Shown: positions 1-9,600 of the stretch, in pieces
How the letters are laid out: each line of letters opens with the position of its first letter
How positions within the stretch are numbered: position 1 is the first letter of the stretch
Source: Leishmania martiniquensis
Lineage: Eukaryota; Euglenozoa; Kinetoplastea; Trypanosomatida; Trypanosomatidae
Direction: 5' to 3'
Length of the DNA: 64,000 nt
NCBI RefSeq assembly: GCF_017916325.1
Contig: NC_090159.1
Location: 291,501-355,500, forward strand
Notes under the pieces: model-generated
Seen by the model: only the letters and a program-made list of their open reading frames with translations
What the model was told of the DNA's origin: nothing
The model's database searches: none
Program-made: the position numbers and the translations under genes

Positions 1-1614
1 GAGCTGGAGCAGTACGCCAGTGACGAGGACCTTAACGACGACAGCGTGGGTGTTGTCCTCGGAGCAGGTCCGACGCGGTTGGCGAGTCACGGCAACGGAG
101 CACTGCCGAGTAACTCCGCAGCTCTGCTGGCATCGGCCACATGCGCTACGTCGTCGCCCGCGCATCCATCAAACATCTCAGAATTCTTCTTCGGAAACGC
201 AGATGACGCGCACGGTGAAGCAGACGATGACTCAGTCGGCAATGGGGCGGAGAGCATGGCACCCGCTAGCTCCACAAAGGACAGCATCGTCAACAGCGGC
301 GGCGCAGTGCCGCCTCGCGTTGGGCTGGGGCTGCTGCGTCGCATGCACGCATTCGGCACATCCGGAGGCCGCAGCCGCAGCAGTCGTGACACAGCCGTCG
401 GCTCAGTGGCAGCCTCTTTCGCGACGCACGCGCCAACCGTACCGAAGGGCCACAACTCGCATGCCCCATCCGCAGGGGGAAACGGCGCGCACCAGCTGCC
501 GTCTGCGCGGCCGCCACCTGGTGACCTAGAGGTCGTTCACGCGTATGTGCCACTGAGCACAGGAGGCTTCCTGTGCACTGCCAGCGCGGAGGATGACACA
601 ATGGAGGGGCATCAGGTGCGCGTCGGAGACGTTCTCTCGCTGCGGAAACCCCTCAACGGTCTGGCCCCGCCTCCAAGTAGCGCAGGGACGGGCGCGCTTG
701 CATCCTCCCCAACAGCCTCGACTGCACCTCTGTCTAGCGCATCTTCCACCGTCGCCACCGCAACGGCGGCGGCTGGCGCGGCACCCGCCCGCTCGGTCGT
801 CGAGGCAGTAGCACAGAAGGCGATGAGTCACTTCAAGAGTGCTGCCACCTTCACCACAGATGAGCAGAAGTATGGCCGGCAGCTTACCCCTGACATGGTG
901 CGCCTGCTCTTCGAGGTGACGCGGGTGAATCGGCAATGTCGCAGCATCGAGGCGCTCTTCCTCGACGGGACCCGAGCGAAGGTCTCCTTCTTCGAAGTGC
1001 GGCCGGCAGGGTATGTGGAGCGCAAGATGTACGCGACGTGGAAGGCCGACCCAGCAAGCCGCCCCGTGGCCACTATTCACAGCGACGCATCGTCGCCGAC
1101 CACGTCATCCGCTCCACACGGAGCCGTATTGCCATCCTTGGTGTCGCCGCCGGCACCTACGCCAGAGACCTCCGTTGCCGGTGCCGCGTGGTGGGTGGTT
1201 CCGCGTCTTCTCGTGCGCATCGCAACAGAAGCTGCCGGCGACTGGTACGGTAAGAAATGTGTCGTCAAGTCTGTGCAGCGAAGCGCCGGCCGTGTCAGGC
1301 TGACGGAATGGGTCGAGGAGGGCAGCGGCTGCGGTGTTGGCGAGAGTGGTCGGGGTTTCTCCAGCTGCGGTAAGCCCACGGCGCCCGCTGCGGAGACGCG
1401 AGAGCTGATAGGGGTGGACGGGATCGAGACGGTGGTCCCGAAGAAGGGCGGCCGTGCCATGGTGGTACTAGGGAGCCGGAGAGGTGAGATGTGCACCGTT
1501 CGCAGCCGTGTTCGTGGGCCCAATGGTGAGCTGACAGCCGTTGAGGTGGAGATTAGTAGAACCAAGGAGGTGCTGACGCTGCAGGCTGACGAGCTGTGCG
1601 CCCTGGCGCGATGA
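1..1614 (+). CDS. KOW-domain RNA-binding protein, GPKOW/KIN17-like (5' partial)
   Basis: The frame is open from base 1 to the TGA at 1612-1614, so the N-terminus lies outside the window; 537 residues are visible. Most of it is low-complexity Ala/Ser/Thr/Pro sequence. The last ~150 residues look folded: a segment WVVPRLLVRI followed by WYGKKCVVKSV, then GIETVVPKKGGRAMVVLGSR and a terminal strand block ending DELCALAR. This arrangement (W-x-x-x-x-hydrophobic strand, ETxVPK, glycine-rich MVVLG turn) is that of the C-terminal KOW module of GPKOW/Spp2/MOS2 spliceosomal proteins, and also resembles KIN17. I favour GPKOW because of the ETVVPK...MVVLG wording, but no G-patch or zinc finger is visible; either would lie upstream. 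The family acts in nuclear RNA processing; that role is inferred here. Confidence 0.6.
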   Translation, partial: ELEQYASDEDLNDDSVGVVLGAGPTRLASHGNGALPSNSAALLASATCATSSPAHPSNISEFFFGNADDAHGEADDDSVGNGAESMAPASSTKDSIVNSGGAVPPRVGLGLLRRMHAFGTSGGRSRSSRDTAVGSVAASFATHAPTVPKGHNSHAPSAGGNGAHQLPSARPPPGDLEVVHAYVPLSTGGFLCTASAEDDTMEGHQVRVGDVLSLRKPLNGLAPPPSSAGTGALASSPTASTAPLSSASSTVATATAAAGAAPARSVVEAVAQKAMSHFKSAATFTTDEQKYGRQLTPDMVRLLFEVTRVNRQCRSIEALFLDGTRAKVSFFEVRPAGYVERKMYATWKADPASRPVATIHSDASSPTTSSAPHGAVLPSLVSPPAPTPETSVAGAAWWVVPRLLVRIATEAAGDWYGKKCVVKSVQRSAGRVRLTEWVEEGSGCGVGESGRGFSSCGKPTAPAAETRELIGVDGIETVVPKKGGRAMVVLGSRRGEMCTVRSRVRGPNGELTAVEVEISRTKEVLTLQADELCALAR

Positions 1615-3980
1615 GCCCAGCCACCGTCTTTCTCAAGCCCTGTCTCGAGCGTACGACCCTTTCTGGCGCAGTACACGGCAGGCATGCAGCAGACGGTGGA
1701 CGCACACGCACACACGCTCAGTCTCTTCTGTCCATGTCAGCCGCATCGCCTTCGTTATCACCGATGCATCTGTGGACTTCGGGAGCCGTCATGAGCGTTG
1801 GGCATTTCACACGAAAAGTGCAGTGGAGACTTGAGGCCTGAGGGTGCCGCTGCCAGTGGCCGGATAGAAGCCGGAAAGGGGAGGTGGCGCAGAGACAGGC
1901 GCCAAAACTTCCACCGGTGTCATGGCAGCAGCAGGGGCCGCCAACGCGGCGACCGCGCAGCCCAGGGGCATAGCTCGCCGCTTGCATAGAGGCGCATGGT
2001 TTCCCGGCAGGCGCTGCGCGCCGCAGCGCTTGCGTCGATGTCTCTCGGGAGTCTCTTCATCAGTATCGTAGCCGCTAGTTGCACACCCAAAGAGGCCGGG
2101 GCAGATGCCGAAGCGTGTGAAGCAATGCGGCCGCGCCCTCCAGCTGTTTCGTCCACCGGAGGGGCGAATGTTGCATCCTACAGCGGCAATCGGGATGCTT
2201 GGCGAGCCGCAGGATGGGCAATTCTCCTCTCTCCATGCACCTCGGCCAGCGTCAGAGCACAGCATAGGCACAAGAGTGGTCGCTGGCACCTTCAAGGTCT
2301 CGTCAGGCCCATTCGCCGACTCGTCGCCGTAGGATGGCTCCATGATGGCTGGGCGTCGTCCTTCCCCTCCTCATGCGTCTGCCTCGGAGCTTGACGACTC
2401 GCCGCAGTCGAGAGGGGTTGTGCCGACAGCTCAGCTGCAGCTGTAGGAGTGCCTCTTTCGGTGCGGCAAAGGCAGGCTGCACGAGGAACGGTATTCATCG
2501 GAAGATGGTGGGGCATTTGAACAAGATGCGAGTACTCAGCTCGCTCATGCGTGAGCCTCCGTACTGCCATTGGGTATGGTGGGGCCCATCCTTTCGCCAC
2601 GTCAGTGAAGCTGTCGCCGCGATCGCGCTCCCGCAGAGTCGGCGAGGGAAGCGTAGAAGCCCTTGACGTGACGACGGCGACAAGGCCAGAGAGGCATACC
2701 CCTGGCAAGGTTGTGAGTTGGAGTCTTGGGGACGCAAGTAGGCGTTTGGGGCCCACGCATCATCCTCTCCTGCCCGACCAGCACCCAGCGCCTCTGCGCT
2801 GGTCGTAGAGGCGCATGGGCGCCGAGTCGACCCCAACGATTGAAATGGCGCGGCTGACAACGCATCGGAAAACTCCTCCGGCAACGGCAGGCGCACAGTT
2901 GACTGACGATGCGCTTGCTTCGGGGAAGGAAAGGGCAGCAGAATAGCGAACTCGATGCACGTGTCGCAGCGCCACCGTTCTCACCACGGCGTAGCTTGCC
3001 TTCAGCCGAAGCGGCTTCCCGCAGTGCGATGGCCCCCGTCTCCAATTGCATACAAACGATGGTGATATTTCACGACGCCTGCACGTATGGCCAGTGACGG
3101 ACATCTTTCCGGCAGCAGCAGCGGCGGCAGCACTTGGAAACCGCTGGGTAGCGCCACCCCTTCGCCCTTCTCCGCCCCGTCTGCCCGTGTGCATGGGCGA
3201 AACGAGGCAGCGCCGAACTCAGAGAGACATGCGTCGCGCGTCAAGCACCTGCGTTGCGGTGATGTGAGCGACTGGCGGTGCACTGCTAATAGCAACGATA
3301 GTGCCAGCCCAGGTGCAGCTGAAGTTAACTCAGCGCAAACACTTCCGTCGTCGTAGAGGTGTCGCCTTGCCTTTGTGTGGATGCACTGGTGTGCGTCCCG
3401 GTGGCGCCCCATCGCCTCCGACCTCTTCCCCCCCGCCCTTGCCACTATGTCCACCTCAGCGGCGGCTCCAGCTCGTGGATGACAGCAGAGCTGCTCAGCC
3501 GCTCACAGCGCAAGGGCGATCCCCGTGCCCGACGGCTGCTCTTCTGCATGCCAGTCGCACGACCTCCACCCCTCCCCCCTTTCACAAACAGAGACACTGG
3601 CACAGACACTCGTGTCACTCACAAAAGCACGTGCGAAGGGCCTGCCAACATGCGCTCACCACCCCCTCTTGCTTACCAACGTGGCGTCGACTCGCCCCAT
3701 TCCCCCTCTCCTCCTGCGGCCTTCTCTCTCTCTGTTTGGATCTCGTCGATTTCGGCTTGCGCTTCAGCGCGCACGCGCCGACTTGAGGCAACAGCGCGAG
3801 CACCGCCGACCTTCTCACTCACTCGCCCCCCTGCCTCTGTGGTGAGTCTCCCTTTTTTTTTCTGTCTATCCCCTACACCACTGCCTGCAAAGTGGCTCTG
3901 TGTGTGTGACTCACCCGCACCCGCATCCTTATATCTCGAGGCACGCGTTTCAGCGGCGGAAACGGCAAGGGCCAGCCCGC
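1615..3980. other. Intergenic spacer, 2.4 kb, with possible degenerate repeat
   Basis: No convincing gene. About 1740-3060 is not pyrimidine-rich like the other spacers; it has mixed, almost coding-like composition but only short overlapping frames on both strands. It contains two copies of AGAGGCGCATGG (1988-1999 and 2807-2818), the second forming an inverted repeat with GCGCCTCT at 2788-2795. This could be an old retroposon or pseudogene remnant. From about 3400 the DNA becomes pyrimidine-rich, leading to the next gene. Confidence 0.5.
3847..3892 (+). promoter_or_regulatory. Candidate trans-splice acceptor for the exonuclease-Tpt1 gene
   Basis: A pyrimidine tract with a run of T (3847-3875) is followed by the first AG at 3891-3892, giving an 88-base leader before the ATG at 3981. 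The arrangement fits a spliced-leader acceptor and supports the ATG at 3981 rather than in-frame codons further upstream. Inferred from pattern only. Confidence 0.4.
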
Positions 3981-5777
3981 ATGTCTACCCCGAAGCAGGG
4001 CGAACCACAACAAAGCACGCTTCGTCAAGGAGAGCGCGGAAGCATGTTTGCTGTCCCGGATTCGCAGGTGGGGGCAAAGCCTCTGGAGAACACATTGGCA
4101 GCTTCCCCTTGGCTTCTACCGCTCAGTCAGCGCCCACAGAGCAAGGTGGCAGCGGTGCCACGATCGGCTGTCCCTTCCGCCTCCAGCGGCGGTTCCTTCG
4201 GCGTTGCCCCGCAGCCATTTGATGTGTACGTAGTGCTGGACTTCGAGGCGACGTGCGAGGCGGGCAGGCGCATTGCCTACCCAGAGGTGATTGAGTTCCC
4301 CATGATCCTTGTCGACGCCTGCACCGCGACACCAGTGGCGGAGTTCCAGCGATATGTTCGACCACTGAGGAACCCCACCCTCTCGCGCTTCTGCACCGAA
4401 CTCACGGGCATCACGCAGGACATGGTAAGCGACCGCGACCCGTTCCACGTGGTGTACCTCGAGGCACTAAAGTTTCTTGCTGCGGCTGGGCTCGGCGATG
4501 CACCGCCGATGCGTAGTTACTGTGTCGTCACATGCGGGGACTGGGACCTCAAGACCATGCTGCCGGCACAAATGAGCCTCAGCGGACAACTTGAGACTCC
4601 TCGGTCCTTTCAGCGATGGTGCAACCTGAAGGAATGCATGTGGCAGCTCGGCTTCAGCGACGGGGGTGTGTGCCCCGGTGCGGCGCCGCCGCGCGGGCCG
4701 TCTGGGATCCCTGACATGCTGCGGATGCTCGGCCTCCAGCTTCAAGGGCGTCATCACAGTGGCATTGATGACTGCCGCAACATTGCAACGGCACTGTGCG
4801 AGTTGCTGAAGCGCGGCCTCATCATTGACGCCACTTACGCTGCCGCGCCTTTTGAACACTGGCACGCGCGGGCGGAGGCGCAGCTTCCTGTCTTGGAAAA
4901 GATGCGTAGCACACTGGCGAGCGGCACAGCGCCAACGATAGGAGACGCCCTTCGGTCGCCGCTGCTGCCTGTCCAGAGAGAGGGCGATGCACCAAAAGCG
5001 AAGCAGAGGCGTTCGGCACCTCAGCGCACCTCCTCCGACAAGCTCATTTTGCCAGCCCTTGTCATCGACACGAATCGAGATGCCGTGCTGGAAATCCTTA
5101 CCGGCACGAACGCCGCCGCTGCCGCCGCCCCTCCGCGAGTGCTCAGCGACGAGGAACTCAAGACCACGTCGAAGTTTCTGTCTACCCTTCTTCGCCACAA
5201 GGCAATCCGATGGCAGGTGCCCATTACCGCCAACGGCTATGTGTTGCTCGACGATGTCCTGCGCCAGCCGCCGATGAGACGGGCAACACCAGTCTCAGTG
5301 CAGGACGTCGCCAGGATTGTGCGCGACTCCGACAAGCAGCGCTTCCGATTAGTATACGGTGCAGCAGACGGCCGTCTCTACATTGCTGCTGTGCAGGGGC
5401 ACAGCATGGACGGTGTTGAGCCGCAACTGCGAGCGCTGACGAGAGAGGAGGTGGTTCCGGTGGCTGTTCACGGCACTTACTGGGAGGCCTGGAAGTCGAT
5501 CGAGCGCTGCGGCTATCTTAGCACAATGACGAGGCACCACATTCACTTCGCCAAGGGGCTTGTAAACGATGCTCAGGTGATAAGCGGTATGCGCCAGAAC
5601 GTGCAGCTCTTCATCTACCTGGACGTTGCTGCGATGCTCGCAGACGGCGTGGCGCTTTACGAAAGCCCCAACGGCGTCCTACTCACTCCCGGCGTGGGTG
5701 ACACGCGGCAGTTACCACTCAAATATGTCGCCAAAGTGGTGGAACGCAGCAATGGCCGCATCCTCTATCCGACGTGA
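3981..5777 (+). CDS. ERI1-like 3'-5' exonuclease fused to Tpt1/KptA RNA 2'-phosphotransferase
   Basis: 598 residues from the ATG at 3981, the first ATG in frame after a likely splice acceptor. The N-terminal half is a DEDDh exonuclease: motif I DFEAT with D87 and E89, motif II CGDWDL near 187-189, and motif III HHSGIDDCRN with H258/H259 and D263. This grouping is typical of the ERI1/3'hExo type. The C-terminal ~210 residues are a complete Tpt1 domain: SKFLSTLLRH (R405, H406), DKQRFRL (R454) and MTRHHIHFA (R518), matching the Arg-His-Arg-Arg set that Tpt1 enzymes use to remove the splice-junction 2'-phosphate in NAD+-dependent tRNA splicing. A ~100-residue low-complexity linker separates the domains. 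All catalytic residues I know for both families are present. The substrate shared by the two activities, if any, is unknown. Confidence 0.85.
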   Translation: MSTPKQGEPQQSTLRQGERGSMFAVPDSQVGAKPLENTLAASPWLLPLSQRPQSKVAAVPRSAVPSASSGGSFGVAPQPFDVYVVLDFEATCEAGRRIAYPEVIEFPMILVDACTATPVAEFQRYVRPLRNPTLSRFCTELTGITQDMVSDRDPFHVVYLEALKFLAAAGLGDAPPMRSYCVVTCGDWDLKTMLPAQMSLSGQLETPRSFQRWCNLKECMWQLGFSDGGVCPGAAPPRGPSGIPDMLRMLGLQLQGRHHSGIDDCRNIATALCELLKRGLIIDATYAAAPFEHWHARAEAQLPVLEKMRSTLASGTAPTIGDALRSPLLPVQREGDAPKAKQRRSAPQRTSSDKLILPALVIDTNRDAVLEILTGTNAAAAAAPPRVLSDEELKTTSKFLSTLLRHKAIRWQVPITANGYVLLDDVLRQPPMRRATPVSVQDVARIVRDSDKQRFRLVYGAADGRLYIAAVQGHSMDGVEPQLRALTREEVVPVAVHGTYWEAWKSIERCGYLSTMTRHHIHFAKGLVNDAQVISGMRQNVQLFIYLDVAAMLADGVALYESPNGVLLTPGVGDTRQLPLKYVAKVVERSNGRILYPT

Positions 5778-6698
5778 TGCTGCGCGCGGCACCGAGTGGG
5801 CGCAGCCAGTGATGCGGCGGCGATGTTCTGCGCATCACACACACACACACGACTCTCCACCCCACGCGGTCTCCTCTTTTCGTACTGGCTGCGCGTGTCT
5901 GATCCGCCTACCCCCATCGACTGTTGCGTCGACCCTGCAACGGAGGCCCTTCATTCCCACGCAATGCGCCCCATCGGCGCCCTCCCCCTCGCCCTTCCCA
6001 CGGACGCGCTTGCGGCATGCGTTGGTGCGATGCGGTATGTGTTGTCTTCTTGTTTTGCCGTTTTTTTTTTGGGCTCGCTCCGTCACTGCTTGGACTCCTT
6101 GGGCCGACGCCATCGCGTGTCATCACGTGTGCGGCTATCCGTCCATGTCTGTGGGTGTGTGCGAGGGGGGCAGCGGCTAAAGGTACTCACAAGAGAAGGG
6201 GTTTCGATATTCCTCTCTCTTCTTCCTCTCGCACACTTCTGCGCGTGCCATCGATCTCGGCGCATCACGAGGCTCGGCGACGCCACGTGCAGGAAAGGTG
6301 CGCAGGCATCCGTTACCCTCTCCAACCCACCCCCTTCCCCCTTTCCCAATCTGTTTCACATGCACTATTGACCGCATCGCGCCGCACCTGCGCCATCGAA
6401 GTGTGCTCATCGGCGCCCGGGTCCCACGCCCACGCCCGTGTGCGGCATCATCTATCCACGGCCCACTACTGTATCTCAGGCCCCCTCCTCCTCCTCCATC
6501 TTCCAACGCCAGGGGCGACGCTACGCGCGGTAGCGAACCCAGCGCCATCTTCGACGCACGCACACGCACATGCATACAGGAAAAGTGGTGAAGAAGCGGC
6601 GCTGATTACATCTCTGACGCAGGCCTTCACTGCTGCACTTGTATTTGCGGGCTCTTTCTCATCGCTTCTTCAATATTGGCTCACCTCCACCTCACCCC
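5778..6698. other. Intergenic spacer
   Basis: No gene seen. Pyrimidine-rich, with a T run near 6060-6069, CT-rich stretches near 6210-6243 and 6325-6350, and a C/T tract at 6479-6503 followed by AG at 6511-6512 that could be the splice acceptor for the following gene. Confidence 0.5.
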
Positions 6699-9600
6699 AT
6701 GGCGACCGCCACCGCGTACTCGCACTCGCTGCCTCGCGCGCGGCTGCCGGCGCTCCAGGAGCTCCCCCTTGACTCCATCACGGTGTACGACACCCCTACC
6801 TACTGCTATCTGCTCGGCACAGACAGCCTGCAGAAGAACTTCCACCTGCTCTCCTTCAGCAAGCACAGTCCTGAGCAGACACCGAGCCCACACGCTACAG
6901 GCAGTACTGGCGTCTCCGTGACCGCTGGCAGCGAGGGAGTCCAGAACACTACAGCACCTCAATCCGAGGCGGAGGAAGAGCGTGCAGGGGCAGGCACCAC
7001 CGCGTCCCCCAGCGCCTCCAACACCCTGCCCTATAGCCTTGACTACTTGCACGACTCAACAAACTACGCCGTCTACTCCCCGACGGAAGCCGGTGCCCTC
7101 GTGGACGCTCTATATCGGGAGCACGGCGCATCGCTCCGCACTCTCTCTGCGGTCGCCTTCCTCGGCGCGATACGCTTCACCGCCGGCTACTACCTCGTGC
7201 TGGCAACGGAGCGACGCTTGGCGGGCTACCTTGGTGTGCACCGCCTCTTCGAATCCGTGAACGTGGAGCTGGTCTCTTTGCACCTCGACCCTGAGTGGGT
7301 AGCCGCAGCGGAGGCGCAGTCGCGGCAGCAGCGGAGCCGGCGAGGCGGCGCTGGTGCCGCTGGCTTCGGAGGCGGGTACGCCTCATTCACCCCTACAACA
7401 ACGACAGCAGGTGGCTCATCGTCCACGTCTTTCCCTTTCCGCGCCCGCCCCGTTAGGGCGGCCTACAGCCGCAAGCCTGCCACCACCGCCACCACCGGGA
7501 CGAGCTCCTCAGCGTCCGCCGCCTCGTACCTTTTTCAGCGCCGCAGCCTGGAGGAGCTCTACCGGCAGCAGTTTCTCAGCTCCCTCTCGCGCGCCTCGTC
7601 GTTCTTTTACTCGCACAGCTATGATCTCACGAACACCCTTCAGCGGAACATGCTGGCGGCAGGGGCAGCAGCGTCCGGCGGAGCCCATGCGTCCACCTCT
7701 GCGGAGTACGGGCAGCAGTGGCGCTTTCAGCGGCGCCCGGGCAGTGGCGCCGCGGTCGATGTCGACGCGGACTCCTACCCGCCAAGCACTCGATTACTGC
7801 AGCCACGCATGCAGTATGTGTGGAATGAGTTTCTGTGGGAACCGTGGCAATCAGTCGATCACGCCATCGGCAGCAGCGACGCCGAGATGAGCGAGGACAA
7901 GGCGGCGGATGACGGAGTCGACAACGCAGAGGCAGCCCCGGCCACTGGTCGCGCAGCGCGGGATGCGGCGCCACAGTACCCGCCCGCGCTATCACGGTGG
8001 TGCGTCTTCTTTGTGCACGGATTCATCACGCAGCGCACCGTGGTGATACGTAGGCCCGCCTTTCAAACGCTTCTCATCACGCTCATTGCTCGAGTAAGCA
8101 AGGCCTCAGCCGGTGTGCGCTACCTCCGGCGCGGCCTCAACAGTGACGGACACGTTGCCAATCACGTCGAGGTAGAGCAGATCATCAGTGACGAGTCGTC
8201 GTGGGACGCCACTTTCACAGTCGGCACCCTCAGCTCCTACGTCCAGTTGCGTGGATCGGTGCCGGTGCGGTGGTATCACCCCCCAACGGCGTCGCGTCTG
8301 CTTCCGAAGCCACCCATCGTTCTCGGGCCGCACGACCCGCAGTGGAGCGAGACATGCCTCCACTTTCAGCACCTCCTCGAGCAGTATGGCGCCCCTATCT
8401 TTGTGCACGACCTTCTTAAGCGTAGAGAGAGCAACCCGAGAGAGAGCGTGCTTGGCGACACGTACCGCGCGGCAGTGCGTACCTTGGTCGGTGCCGTAGA
8501 CCGTTGGACGGCCAGCCATAAGGGTGCAGAGAGCAGCGGTGAGAGTAAGCCACACATCAGCGGCGCTGACATTATCCAGTACGAGTCTACGGATCTCCGA
8601 AGCCTCAGCCAGCTCGCATGGAATACGATGACATCGGTGGCAGAGCAACACTTCAGCGCGGTGCGCTGCTTCGTCAGCATGCGATGCTGCCCGGTCGCCA
8701 CCCCTAAGCCGCACGCGCAGCGCACTTCCAAGCTCAACCGCTGTGGCGCACTCATGACGGAGGACGCCGGTGAGGTTGCCAGCGCGCGCGGTGGACGTGG
8801 CAGCTGCTGCGAAGAAACTGCCGAGGTCCTGCAGCTGCAGTGCGGTGTGGTTCGCAGCAACTGCCTCGACTGCATCGATCGCACGAATCTCGGACAGCTT
8901 TTCCACGGCCTCCACGCGCTGGGGGAGCAGCTGTCCGCACTAGGCCTGCTGCGGCATGCAGCAGACGTGTGTGAGTCGCCAGCGGTAACGGAGATGCTGC
9001 TTGACATGTACCTAGCCATGGGTGACGCCCTTGCCACCCAGTACGGCGGCTCTGCCCAAGTCGGCGCTGGCGTGCTGCACCGCGGCGCGGGCTGGGATCA
9101 GCTCATGGGGGTGAAGCGCCTCTACAACAACGTCATGGGCGACCGAGACAAGCAGGAGGCGATGAATCTGTTGCTCGGCCGCAGGCAGCCGCAGCCCCGC
9201 CGAGGCTCACGCGCCTGCAACGCCGAGATGCACAGCCCTGGCCAACTGGCCACACTATCCCTTTCCCAGGCCCCCCCGCCCTACACCGCACCGTCGCTGA
9301 GCTCTTCTGTCACGTCTGCATCATTAGGGGTGACGGCCACGTGGACTGGCACGGGGCGTGGCTCGCCAGCGAGTGAGGGCGCCGTGGCGCCATCGGCATC
9401 CTTCTTCTCGGGCATTCGCCAGGCGGCCTCACGGTGGTGGAGCGAAGCAACCTCGTCTTCGACGGCGTCCTCTGGAGCAGAGGTAGCGGCGGCCGCCGCC
9501 TTACGTGCGGCCCAGCACGCTGCCGCAGAAGCGGAGGCTGAGGCCGACTACTATGAACAAGTCGCCACCGCCCCGCGGCTGCCTGAGGCCGGGTTACTGG

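Noticed and set aside
1807..2343. 178-codon minus-strand frame and neighbours in the first spacer
   Set aside because: Overlapping frames on both strands with no recognisable protein sequence; probably chance in GC-rich DNA. The region is reported as a finding instead.
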